This document shows, one piece after another, positions 56,742 to 64,000 of a stretch of DNA of 64,000 nucleotides. Location: positions 372,001 through 436,000 of the forward strand of contig CAXXUG010000020.1 of NCBI GenBank assembly GCA_963664835.2. The letters run 5' to 3'. The notes under the pieces were generated by a model. That model was given only the letters and a program-made list of their open reading frames with translations. It did no database searches and was not told the origin of the DNA. Origin of the DNA: G963664835 sp963664835 (GTDB lineage: Bacteria > Chloroflexota > UBA6077 > FW602-bin22 > JBCLEL01). A program made the translations under genes and the position numbers. Position 1 is the stretch's first letter, and every line of letters begins with the position of its first letter.

Positions 56742-57473
56742 GTGAACAATCGCATACCTACATGCCGTTTGGCCGACCTGCCGGCTGAAACTCCGCCGGT
56801 AATCGCTCGTGCGCTGGAGGCCGTCTTTGGCGACCGCGTGCCCATGCCGGAGACCCTACAGATCTCAGGCACCGGCCGGACGAGAGTAACCTTCGGATTC
56901 ATCACCACCGGGCTCAGCTTGCGGGTCGCGGTCACCTACGATTTCCCGGACCGACGGGTGGGCGAGTTCGCGGACCGGGCGCGCTGGGACTCCGCGGTTA
57001 CCTTCCTTCGGATGCTTGTCGGCTCGGTCACCCAAGCATTTGATGGTGAGGTAGGCTACCAGAAGGTCGGCACCCGAGAGCTTCTGAGCGACGCGAGAAT
57101 GACCGAGTCGTTGCGTCGCCGGCTGTGGGCCGAGTCCATCGCTCTATTGTTTCCCCTGGTTGGCCTGAAGGTCGAAGTGAGAGACGAGACCGATCACTCG
57201 GCCGTCCTCGTTTCCGAGGATGGGGATTTGGTCGCGCTGGAGTTCGATCCGGCCGACGGCCGGCCGACCTCGGTCACCTACGAGCGGTTCCAAGAAGACG
57301 AGGATAGATACGTTCCTGTGACCCTGGAGCTTGGGCAGGTGAAGGTAGTGGACTCGCTGCCTGTTTTGTCACCTGTACATGCAGTCATTGGAGGAACGGT
57401 GTTGAATGGGTACAGCATCGAAGGGGTCGCGGTGAATCCCTCGTTGGATGACATCGGGTTCGTCCTGCGTTAG
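56742..57473 (+). CDS. hypothetical protein
   Basis: The 243-residue protein starts at GTG 56742. I do not recognise it. It has a helical N-terminal third (ADLPAETPPVIARALEAVFG), a mixed middle with VTFGFITTGLSLRVAVTYDFPD, and a beta-rich C-terminus (VKVEVRDETDHSAVLVSEDGDLVALEFDPADG). No signal peptide. Frequent GCCGGC suggests a native gene. The gap before it (56565-56741) contains a GC-rich hairpin-like sequence similar to the dispersed repeats. Confidence 0.6.
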   Translation: MNNRIPTCRLADLPAETPPVIARALEAVFGDRVPMPETLQISGTGRTRVTFGFITTGLSLRVAVTYDFPDRRVGEFADRARWDSAVTFLRMLVGSVTQAFDGEVGYQKVGTRELLSDARMTESLRRRLWAESIALLFPLVGLKVEVRDETDHSAVLVSEDGDLVALEFDPADGRPTSVTYERFQEDEDRYVPVTLELGQVKVVDSLPVLSPVHAVIGGTVLNGYSIEGVAVNPSLDDIGFVLR

Positions 57474-57491
57474 GGGCAGCCGGACGCGGGC

Positions 57492-59147
57492 CTAGACTAT
57501 GTTAGCGCCCCGATGCTCGCCGAAGACATCACGCATCGCGTTGGAGATTTCGCCCAGCGTGCAGCTGGACTCGACCGCATCAAGTATGAGAGGCATCAGG
57601 TTGGCCGAGCCGGCTGCCGCCTCCGCCAGCCGCGAAAGCGCCGCCTCTGCGCGGGATGACTCGCGTCCCCTGCGCCAATCCCGGATCTTCTCCAGTTGGC
57701 GCTCGTGAAGATCGTCGTCGATACTCAGCAGGTTGGGAGTCGGCTGTTCCTGCGCATCGTCGATGAAGTCGTTGACGCCGACGATAATCTGCTCTTCACT
57801 TTCCGTTCGCAGCTGTTGGACGTAGGCGCTGTCGCTGATCTCTCTCTGGAAGTAGCCGGCTTCGACCGCCTGTACAGCCCCGCCGATGTCGTCGACACGC
57901 TCTAGATAATCTGTCGCCTCCTCCTCCAAGCGGTCCGTCAACGTCTCCAGGAAGTAGGATCCGCCGGCCGCATCGATCACGTTCGTCAGCCCGCTTTCGT
58001 AGGCGATGATCTGCTGGGTGCGCAGGGCCAACTCGGCCGACTCGGCGGTTGGAAGAGCCAGCGCCTCGTCGAGCGCGTTCGTGTGCAGCGATTGAGCCCC
58101 ACCCAACACGGCTGCCATCGCCTGGATAGTTGTTCGAACGATGTTGTTGCTCGGTTGCTGCGCAGTCAGAGACGAGCCGGCCGTCTGGGCGTGGAAGCGC
58201 AGTCTCATTGAGCCGGAATCCTGGGCCTTGAAGCGGTCCCTCATTATCCGCGCCCAAAGCCGGCGGGCGGCCCGAAACTTGGCTATCTCTTCGAAGAAAT
58301 CGTTGTGCACGTTGAAGAAGAAGCTGAGGCGCGAGGCGAACTCGTCAATTCCCAGTCCCCGGCTGAGTGCGGCCTCCGTATAGGCGATGCCATTCGCCAG
58401 AGTGAACGCCAGCTCCTGGGCGGCTGTCGCTCCGGCCTCTCGGATGTGGTAACCGCTGATCGAGATTGGATTCCATCTCGGAAGCTCCCACCGGCAGTAC
58501 TCGATCAGGTCGACCACCAGGCGCATCGATGCACTCGGCGGGTATATGTAGGTGCCGCGAGCGATGTACTCCTTCAGGATGTCGTTTTGGACTGTCCCGC
58601 GAAGACGCTCCGGCCGGACGCCGGTCGCCTTCGCGTGGGCTACGTACAGCGCCAACAAGATCGCCGCCGTCGAGTTTATCGTCATCGAAGTGCTGACACG
58701 GTCGACTGGAATCTGGTCGAACAGCTCGGCCATGTCTTGCGACGACGAGATCGAGACGCCGACCCGGCCAACCTCGCCCTCGGCCAACTCGTGATCGGCG
58801 TCGTAGCCCATCTGGGTCAACAGGTCGAATGCGACCGAGAGGCCGGTCTGTCCCCTCGACAGCAAATAGCGGTATCTCTCGTTCGACTCGCCGGCGGTGG
58901 CATAGCCGGCGTACTGACGCATCGTCCATAGCCGGCCCCGGTACATCGTCGGATAGATGCCGCGGGTGAAGGGGTACTCGCCGGGGAACTCGGGCTCGCC
59001 GGCTCGGCCTTCGTCAGGCCCATATATCGCGTCGACCGGTGTCCCGCTGCCGGTCAAGAACCGGGATTTGCGCTCCGGCTGTCTCCCCGCGGCCGGCTCG
59101 TAGGTCTCCCGCGACCAGCGTTGAAAAGCTTCCGATTCGTTACTCAC
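57492..59147 (-). CDS. methylmalonyl-CoA mutase large (catalytic) subunit
   Basis: The 551-residue protein covers the mutase TIM barrel: EFPGEYPFTRGIYPTMYRGRLWTMRQYAGYATAGESNERYRYLL, GLSVAFDLLTQMGYDADH, GTVQNDILKEYIARGTYIYPP, HAQTAGSSLTAQQPSNNIVRT and GGAQSLHTNALDEALALPT. The cobalamin-binding domain is absent, as in enzymes with a separate small subunit; such a gene is not in this window. It isomerises methylmalonyl-CoA to succinyl-CoA, or another acyl-CoA pair. It is the last gene of the minus-strand acyl-CoA carboxylase run. Confidence 0.93.
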   Translation of the reverse strand: MSNESEAFQRWSRETYEPAAGRQPERKSRFLTGSGTPVDAIYGPDEGRAGEPEFPGEYPFTRGIYPTMYRGRLWTMRQYAGYATAGESNERYRYLLSRGQTGLSVAFDLLTQMGYDADHELAEGEVGRVGVSISSSQDMAELFDQIPVDRVSTSMTINSTAAILLALYVAHAKATGVRPERLRGTVQNDILKEYIARGTYIYPPSASMRLVVDLIEYCRWELPRWNPISISGYHIREAGATAAQELAFTLANGIAYTEAALSRGLGIDEFASRLSFFFNVHNDFFEEIAKFRAARRLWARIMRDRFKAQDSGSMRLRFHAQTAGSSLTAQQPSNNIVRTTIQAMAAVLGGAQSLHTNALDEALALPTAESAELALRTQQIIAYESGLTNVIDAAGGSYFLETLTDRLEEEATDYLERVDDIGGAVQAVEAGYFQREISDSAYVQQLRTESEEQIIVGVNDFIDDAQEQPTPNLLSIDDDLHERQLEKIRDWRRGRESSRAEAALSRLAEAAAGSANLMPLILDAVESSCTLGEISNAMRDVFGEHRGANIV

Positions 59148-59179
59148 AGGTACGCTCTGGTTGTTCCTGCCAATCTCCG

Positions 59180-59686
59180 TTACTCCAACACGACCAGCGT
59201 CTGTCCCTGTTGGACGGTCTGGTTCTGCCCAACTTCCACGGACTTTACGGTGCCGGCACGCGGCGCCCTGATCTCGTTCTCCATCTTCATGGCGCTCAGA
59301 ATCACCAGCCCTTGATCCTTCTGCACCTCCGCGCCCGCCTCTACCTCTACCGAGACCACTATCCCAGGCATCGGCGCCGTGATCTCCAGTTCTCCCTCAT
59401 CGGATTGTGCGAGGGCCTGGATGCCCGCCAACCGGCGCGACCACTCGTCCTGCACCTGAAGTTGGTAGAGTTCGTCCCCGACCAGAACGTTGTAGTCCTC
59501 GCCCTCCACATCGACAAAGAGCTCGTACGAGCGGTTGTCCAGCAACAGGGAGTAGAGCGACGGAGGGTTGATTTCCTGTACGTCAACGACAAGCTCGTGG
59601 CCGGCAATGGTTATGACCAGCTTACCGCTGCGTTCAATGACCTCTAGCTCTGTCGTTTCCTCGCCGATGGTGACGTAGTATTTCAA
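59180..59686 (-). CDS. biotin carboxyl carrier (biotinyl-domain) subunit
   Basis: The 168-residue protein has a C-terminal biotinyl domain with the biotin-attachment lysine in AMKMEN (K134), preceded by ITAPMPGIVVSVEVEAGAEVQKDQ. The N-terminal 95 residues form the small BT-like domain that docks on the carboxylase. It lies between the biotin carboxylase (13 bases) and the mutase, the arrangement of three-piece acyl-CoA carboxylases. Confidence 0.92.
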   Translation of the reverse strand: MKYYVTIGEETTELEVIERSGKLVITIAGHELVVDVQEINPPSLYSLLLDNRSYELFVDVEGEDYNVLVGDELYQLQVQDEWSRRLAGIQALAQSDEGELEITAPMPGIVVSVEVEAGAEVQKDQGLVILSAMKMENEIRAPRAGTVKSVEVGQNQTVQQGQTLVVLE

Positions 59687-59699
59687 TTGCGGGCCCAGG

Positions 59700-61244
59700 T
59701 CAATCGGCCATAGTCCCGCGCATCGCCCAACGCCGGCCGGCTCTTCGCCAAGAGCTCGTTTCGACCGCCGGTGCGGCCTGGTCTTCGCCTTCCGGAGCGG
59801 AGTTCACTCTATGGGCGATGGCCGCGGCGGCAATAACCGACACCCGCCTCAGATCTAAGTTATCGACTCCCTGTTCCGGCACGTGACTCTCCAGGAACTT
59901 GGTGTCAAATCGCCCGGCGATGTAGGTGGGCGAGTCCATCAGGCGCTGGTGGAACGGCAGGGTAGTCTTGATGCCCAGCAGCTTGAACTCTCTCAAGGCG
60001 CGGCGCATTCGCAGGACAGCCTGGCCCCTGGTTTCGCCCCAGGCAATCAGCTTTGCTATCAGTGGGTCGTAGTAGATCTGAATCTCCTCGCCGGCGAAGG
60101 CGGCGCTGTCGAGTCGTATCCCCGGACCGCTGGGCTCGTACACATTGGTGATGACGCCGGTCGACGGCAGGAAATCGTTGAACGGGTCTTCCGCCGAGAT
60201 CCGGCACTCAATCGCCCAGCCATTTATGTGGATGTCGCGCTGGCGGTATCGCAGCCGGCGCCCTGCCGCGATCCTGATCTGCTCGATCACCAGGTCGACA
60301 CCCGTCACCATCTCGGTCACCGCGTGCTCGACCTGTATACGTGTGTTCATCTCGATGAAGTAGAAGTTCTTGTCTTTGTCCAACAGGAACTCGACCGTGC
60401 CGGCGCTTTCGTAGTTCACTGACTTGGCCGCTTCGATCGCGACCTCACCCATCTTCTTGCGCAGGCGCTCGTTCATCGCCGGCGAGGGGGCCTCCTCGAT
60501 CACCTTCTGGTGTCGGCGTTGGATAGAGCACTCGCGCTCGCCCAGATGCACCATGTTTCCGCGACGATCGGCCAGCACCTGTATCTCGACGTGGCGCACG
60601 TTTTCCAGGTATTTCTCTATGTATATCTTGGAATCGCCGAAGGCTGCGCTCGCCTCGCTGGCCGCTTGGTGCAATGCCGAATGCAACTCATCAGGACGGT
60701 TAACGATGCGCATGCCCTTACCGCCGCCCCCTGCGGTCGCCTTCACCACCAACGGATAGCCGATCTCGTCTCCAAGCTCGACGGCCTCCTGCTCGTCTGC
60801 GATTGGACCGTCGCTTCCCGGCACGACCGGTACGCCGGCCGCCTTGACCGTTTGGCGGGAGAGGATCTTGTCACCCATGACCTGAATCGCTTCCGGCGAC
60901 GGGCCGATGAAGACGATTCCGGCTTCCTGGCAGGCCCGGGCAAACTCGGCGTTCTCGGCAAGAAACCCGTAGCCGGGGTGAATAGCCTCAGCGCCGGCCC
61001 GGCGCGCAACCTCGATCAGCTTGGGGATGTTCAAGTAGCTGTCCCTGGCCGGCGCAGCCCCGAGGGGGTATGACTCGTCGGCGTATCGCACGTGCAGAGC
61101 CTTGCGATCGGCATCCGAGTAGACGGCCACGGTTGTGATTCCCAGCTCCCCGCACGCGCGCAAGATGCGGACGGCGATCTCGCCGCGATTCGCCACCATG
61201 ATTTTTCGGAAGGAGGTGAGCTTCGAGTTTTCTTTGGCACTCAT
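59700..61244 (-). CDS. acyl-CoA carboxylase biotin carboxylase subunit
   Basis: The 514-residue ATP-grasp enzyme has KIMVANRGEIAVRILRACGELGI, IHPGYGFLAENAEFARACQ, the ATP loop TAGGGGKGMRIV, MNTRIQVEHAVTEMVTGVDLV and CRISAEDPFNDFLPSTG. It carboxylates the carrier's biotin with bicarbonate and ATP. The C-terminal 50 residues after LDLRRVSVIAAAAIAHR resemble the short linker before a BCCP domain that here is encoded separately. Confidence 0.95.
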   Translation of the reverse strand: MSAKENSKLTSFRKIMVANRGEIAVRILRACGELGITTVAVYSDADRKALHVRYADESYPLGAAPARDSYLNIPKLIEVARRAGAEAIHPGYGFLAENAEFARACQEAGIVFIGPSPEAIQVMGDKILSRQTVKAAGVPVVPGSDGPIADEQEAVELGDEIGYPLVVKATAGGGGKGMRIVNRPDELHSALHQAASEASAAFGDSKIYIEKYLENVRHVEIQVLADRRGNMVHLGERECSIQRRHQKVIEEAPSPAMNERLRKKMGEVAIEAAKSVNYESAGTVEFLLDKDKNFYFIEMNTRIQVEHAVTEMVTGVDLVIEQIRIAAGRRLRYRQRDIHINGWAIECRISAEDPFNDFLPSTGVITNVYEPSGPGIRLDSAAFAGEEIQIYYDPLIAKLIAWGETRGQAVLRMRRALREFKLLGIKTTLPFHQRLMDSPTYIAGRFDTKFLESHVPEQGVDNLDLRRVSVIAAAAIAHRVNSAPEGEDQAAPAVETSSWRRAGRRWAMRGTMAD

Positions 61245-61260
61245 GCTTCAAATCGCCCGG

Positions 61261-62850
61261 CTAGAGGGGGATGTTGCCGTGCTTTTTCGGCGGGTTGCTC
61301 TGTCTCTTGTTTTCGAGCATGTCCAGTGCGGCGATGATCTTTGGTCTGGTCTCGCGCGGTTCGATCACGTCGTCTATGTATCCTCGCGCTGCCGCCACGT
61401 ACGGGTTCGCCAGTTTGAATCGGTATTCCTCGACCAGCTTGCGTCGTGTCGCTTCCTGGTCGGGCGAGTTGGCCAACTCGCGCCGGTGGATGATATTCAC
61501 CGCACCTTCGGGGCCCATCACCGCAATCTCGGCCGTCGGCCAGGCGTAGTTGATGTCCCCGCGTATGTGCTTGCTGCTCATCACGCAGTACGCGCCGCCG
61601 TAAGACTTGCGTGTGATCACCGTCACTTTGGGAACGGTTGATTCGCAGTAGGCGTAGAGCAGCTTTGCTCCGTGAATAATGATGCCTCCGTGTTCCTGGG
61701 TAACGCCGGGCAGGAATCCGGGCACATCCTGCAAAGTGATGATCGGGATGTTGAAACAGTCGCAGAACCGGACAAAGCGGGCAGCCTTCACCGAGGCGCT
61801 GATGTCGAGGGCGCCGGCCAGAACTCCCGGCTGTTGCGCGACTATTCCAACGCTGCGGCCGGCGAATCGTGCGAAGCCGATGATAATGTTCTGGGCGAAA
61901 TTGGCCGCGACCTCGAAGAAATCGCCCTGGTCGACGATCAGCTCGATCACCCTCTTCATATCGTAGGGTTGATTCGGATTGTCCGGGATAATCGAGTTCA
62001 ACTCGTCTTCCGTCCGGTCGGGCTCGTCCTTGGAGTGGACCAGGGGCGGATCCTCCATGTTGTTCGAAGGGATGAAGCTGACCAGCCGGCGGATGAGATA
62101 CAGGCACTCCTCCTCGTTTTCGCCGGCGAAATGGGCAACTCCGCTGATCGAGGTGTGGGTATTAGCTCCGCCGAGTTGCTCGAACGTCACGTCTTCGTGG
62201 GTCACCGCCTTGATAACGTTCGGTCCGGTGATGAACATGTTGCTGGTGTCTTTGACCATGAGGATGAAGTCGGTTATCGCCGGCGAGTACACGGCGCCGC
62301 CGGCGCAGGGTCCCATAATCGCCGAGATCTGCGGGACCACGCCGGATGCCAGGGTGTTGCGAAGGAAGAGGTCCGCGTATCCGCCCAGGCTTACGACTCC
62401 CTCCTGAATACGGGCCCCGCCGGAGTCGCAGAGACCGATGACCGGGGCGCCGTTCTCCATCGCCATATCCATGATCTTGCAGATCTTGGCGGCGTGAGAC
62501 TCCGCCAGCGACCCTCCGAAAACGGTGAAATCCTGGGCATAAACGTAGACGTGACGGCCGTCGATCTTGCCAAAGCCGGTGATGACGCCGTCTCCCAGTA
62601 TCTTCTGGTCGGCGAGTCCAAAATCGCTGGCGTGATGCGATACCAACGCGTCGATCTCATTGAAGCTGCCCTGGTCAAGCAGGAGATTGATCCTCTCCCG
62701 CGCAGTCAGCTTCCCTCGATCATGCTGCTGTTCTATTCGGGCCAGCCCGCCGCCCAGGCTCGAGAGCTCTCGTAGCTGTCGTAGCTGCTCAATGCGCGCG
62801 GCCGTTGTTGTGGCGTGATTGTTGGTGTCGGCGCTTCTAGTGTCTGTCAC
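61261..62850 (-). CDS. propionyl-CoA carboxylase beta (carboxyltransferase) subunit
   Basis: The 529-residue protein has the crotonase-like carboxyltransferase halves: GGGLARIEQQHDRGKLTARERINLLLDQGSFNEIDALV, GDGVITGFGKIDGRHVYVYAQDFTVFGGSLAESHAAKICKIMDMA, GAPVIGLCDSGGARIQEGV, PGFLPGVTQEHGGIIIHGAKLLYAY and AVMGPEGAVNIIHRREL. The start is GTG 62850. Sixteen bases separate it from the biotin carboxylase gene. It most likely acts on propionyl- or a related acyl-CoA, given the mutase nearby. Confidence 0.95.
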   Translation of the reverse strand: MTDTRSADTNNHATTTAARIEQLRQLRELSSLGGGLARIEQQHDRGKLTARERINLLLDQGSFNEIDALVSHHASDFGLADQKILGDGVITGFGKIDGRHVYVYAQDFTVFGGSLAESHAAKICKIMDMAMENGAPVIGLCDSGGARIQEGVVSLGGYADLFLRNTLASGVVPQISAIMGPCAGGAVYSPAITDFILMVKDTSNMFITGPNVIKAVTHEDVTFEQLGGANTHTSISGVAHFAGENEEECLYLIRRLVSFIPSNNMEDPPLVHSKDEPDRTEDELNSIIPDNPNQPYDMKRVIELIVDQGDFFEVAANFAQNIIIGFARFAGRSVGIVAQQPGVLAGALDISASVKAARFVRFCDCFNIPIITLQDVPGFLPGVTQEHGGIIIHGAKLLYAYCESTVPKVTVITRKSYGGAYCVMSSKHIRGDINYAWPTAEIAVMGPEGAVNIIHRRELANSPDQEATRRKLVEEYRFKLANPYVAAARGYIDDVIEPRETRPKIIAALDMLENKRQSNPPKKHGNIPL

Positions 62851-62897
62851 ATTTACCTTCCACAGAATCGGATAGTTGTAAACGCTCTCCGGGCTGT

Positions 62898-63746
62898 TCA
62901 GGAGTACTCGTAGAATCCCGCGCCGGACTTCCGGCCAAGTTTGCCGCTCTCCACCATACGTCGCAGGAGAGGGCAGGGCCGGTATTTCGAGTCTCCAAAT
63001 TCCTGGTGCAAGACTTCCATCAATGCGAGCAAGACGTCGAGTCCGATGAGGTCGGCAAGCTCCAACGGCCCCATGGGATGCCTTGTACCAAGCTTCATCG
63101 CCCTGTCGATGTCCTCGCGGGAGCCCACTCCCTCCATCAGCGCGAATGCGGCCTCGTTTAGCATCGGGGCCAGCAGCCTGTTAACGATGAAGCCGGGGCG
63201 GTCCGCCGCTATGACCGGCGTCTTCCCAAGCGACTCGACTACCTGGCCTGCCCTTTCCATCGTCACGGCGCTGGTGAGCTCGCCTTGCACGATCTCCACC
63301 AGCGGCATAATAGGCGCTGGGTTCATGAAGTGTATTCCTACGACCCGATCGGGACGGTTGGTGGAGCCGGCCAGGGCAGTGATGGATACGGAAGAGGTGT
63401 TGGATGCCAACATCGCCCTTTCGTCGACCAACTGGTCAAGTTGGCCGAAAATGCCCTGCTTCAACTCTTTGACCTCGTTTATCGCTTCTATCACGAGCGA
63501 AGCGTTCGACAACGCTCCTATGTCGTCAACCCCTTCGATCCGGGCTTCAATCGCTTCCACGGGCTCCTTCAGCTTGCCCGCCCTGTCCATCCGCCCTAGC
63601 GAGTCCCTTATCGATTTCGCCGCCCGCTCAACTTGCCCTGGCGCCGAGTCGTAGAGCCCGACCCGGTAGCGTGCCTGGGCGAATACCTGGGCGATTCCTC
63701 GGCCCATCGTGCCGGCGCCCACTATCCCAATCAAGTCATCGGCCAT
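62898..63746 (-). CDS. 3-hydroxyacyl-CoA (3-hydroxybutyryl-CoA) dehydrogenase
   Basis: The 282-residue protein (ATG 63746) has the NAD site IGIVGAGTMGRGIAQVFAQARY, the catalytic pair region ASNTSSVSITALAGSTNRPDRVVGIHFMNPAPIMPLVEIVQG with H and the E, and the helical domain RPGFIVNRLLAPMLNEAAFALMEGVGSREDIDRAMKLGTRHPMGPLELADLIGLDVLL. It oxidises or forms 3-hydroxyacyl-CoA. It lies between the thiolase fragment and the carboxylase genes. Confidence 0.95.
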   Translation of the reverse strand: MADDLIGIVGAGTMGRGIAQVFAQARYRVGLYDSAPGQVERAAKSIRDSLGRMDRAGKLKEPVEAIEARIEGVDDIGALSNASLVIEAINEVKELKQGIFGQLDQLVDERAMLASNTSSVSITALAGSTNRPDRVVGIHFMNPAPIMPLVEIVQGELTSAVTMERAGQVVESLGKTPVIAADRPGFIVNRLLAPMLNEAAFALMEGVGSREDIDRAMKLGTRHPMGPLELADLIGLDVLLALMEVLHQEFGDSKYRPCPLLRRMVESGKLGRKSGAGFYEYS

Positions 63747-63810
63747 GAGCAAGCAACGCCCTCATCAACAGGTAACACCGAAAGGGAGCTTTTGACACGG
63801 CGGCCGGCAC

Positions 63811-64000
63811 TCAGCCGGTCAGCTCAAGGCTCATAGCGACCGCTCCACCGCCGCCGAGACACAACGCAGCCATGCCCATCTCCCGGTCACGGTTCTTCAA
63901 CGCGTTGATCAGCGTCACCACCATCCGCGCGCCAGTGGCGCCAACAGGATGGCCCAACGCAACCGCCCCGCCATTGACGTTTACGCGGCCGTAGTCCAAG
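63811..64000 (-). CDS. acetyl-CoA acetyltransferase (thiolase), C-terminal part only
   Basis: The visible 62 residues hold the thiolase end: VNVNGGAVALGHPVGATGARM with the catalytic histidine in GHPxGxTGxR, and MAALCLGGGGAVAMSLELTG with the second cysteine (C in ALCLGGG). The rest lies beyond the window edge. With the dehydrogenase it makes or degrades C4 acyl-CoA. Confidence 0.92.
   Translation of the reverse strand, partial: LDYGRVNVNGGAVALGHPVGATGARMVVTLINALKNRDREMGMAALCLGGGGAVAMSLELTG

Noticed and set aside
61672..62775. 367-residue open frame on the plus strand
   Set aside because: Antisense to the carboxyltransferase gene, which has all family motifs; the frame reads like a GC-driven mirror.

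Overview
The window is about 64 kb of GC-rich bacterial chromosome. No rRNA, tRNA or CRISPR array was seen. The gene content suggests a heterotrophic member of the Chloroflexota, possibly of the Dehalococcoidia/SAR202 type. That placement is inference from gene content: a classical menaquinone pathway, propionyl-CoA carboxylase/mutase genes, a catabolic cluster of amidohydrolase, Rieske and enolase-superfamily genes, many GTG/TTG starts, and a Bacillus-type SOS box at recA. No marker gene settles it. The palindrome GCCGGC is extremely frequent in the native genes and sparse in the transferred segments.

Layout. 1-5 kb: three SAM methyltransferases, a HIT hydrolase, a HigB/HigA toxin-antitoxin set with a second HigA, an SGNH esterase and a HEPN-like protein. 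5-9.5 kb: an unrecognised protein, a probable UGA-encoded selenoprotein of the SelW-like Rdx family, a very long HlyD-type adaptor and a creatininase. 9.5-15.5 kb: MITE-like repeats alternating with three genes (mmsA, an epimerase, an ABC ATPase) that together carry about seven frameshifts, then an intact ABC-2 permease. 15.5-19 kb: recX, recA with an SOS box, a GNAT acetyltransferase and menG.

19.2-25.1 kb is an accessory island bounded by two direct copies of a ~195-bp sequence that carries a TATAAT-like element and an SOS box. It holds a DNA methyltransferase-HNH fusion followed by a TIR protein, a tight operon of very small proteins around a two-TM SLATT-like protein, and a broken IS1595 transposase. 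The island separates menG from the rest of the menaquinone cluster (menF, menD, menH, menB, menA, menE; no menC seen) at 25.3-32.9 kb.

33-38.7 kb: a DsbA-like lipoprotein and a catabolic run (two amidohydrolases, Rieske protein, enolase-superfamily dehydratase, TIM-barrel isomerase). 38.8-40 kb: a remarkable fusion of an ECF-type sigma factor with a phenylalanyl-tRNA synthetase alpha-like catalytic domain. 40-50 kb: small toxin-antitoxin genes, a remnant of a second methyltransferase-HNH gene beside a nuclease-like gene, oxidoreductases, a spondin-domain protein, a formamidase, a PCMT-like protein and an alpha/beta hydrolase. 50-54 kb: queuosine salvage enzyme overlapping tRNA-guanine transglycosylase, then DUF309 and an opine dehydrogenase. 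54-57.5 kb: M20 peptidase, DMT exporter and an unknown. 57.5-64 kb (minus strand): thiolase, 3-hydroxyacyl-CoA dehydrogenase, acyl-CoA carboxylase (beta, biotin carboxylase, biotin carrier) and methylmalonyl-CoA mutase large subunit, which together form a route from short acyl-CoAs to the TCA cycle.
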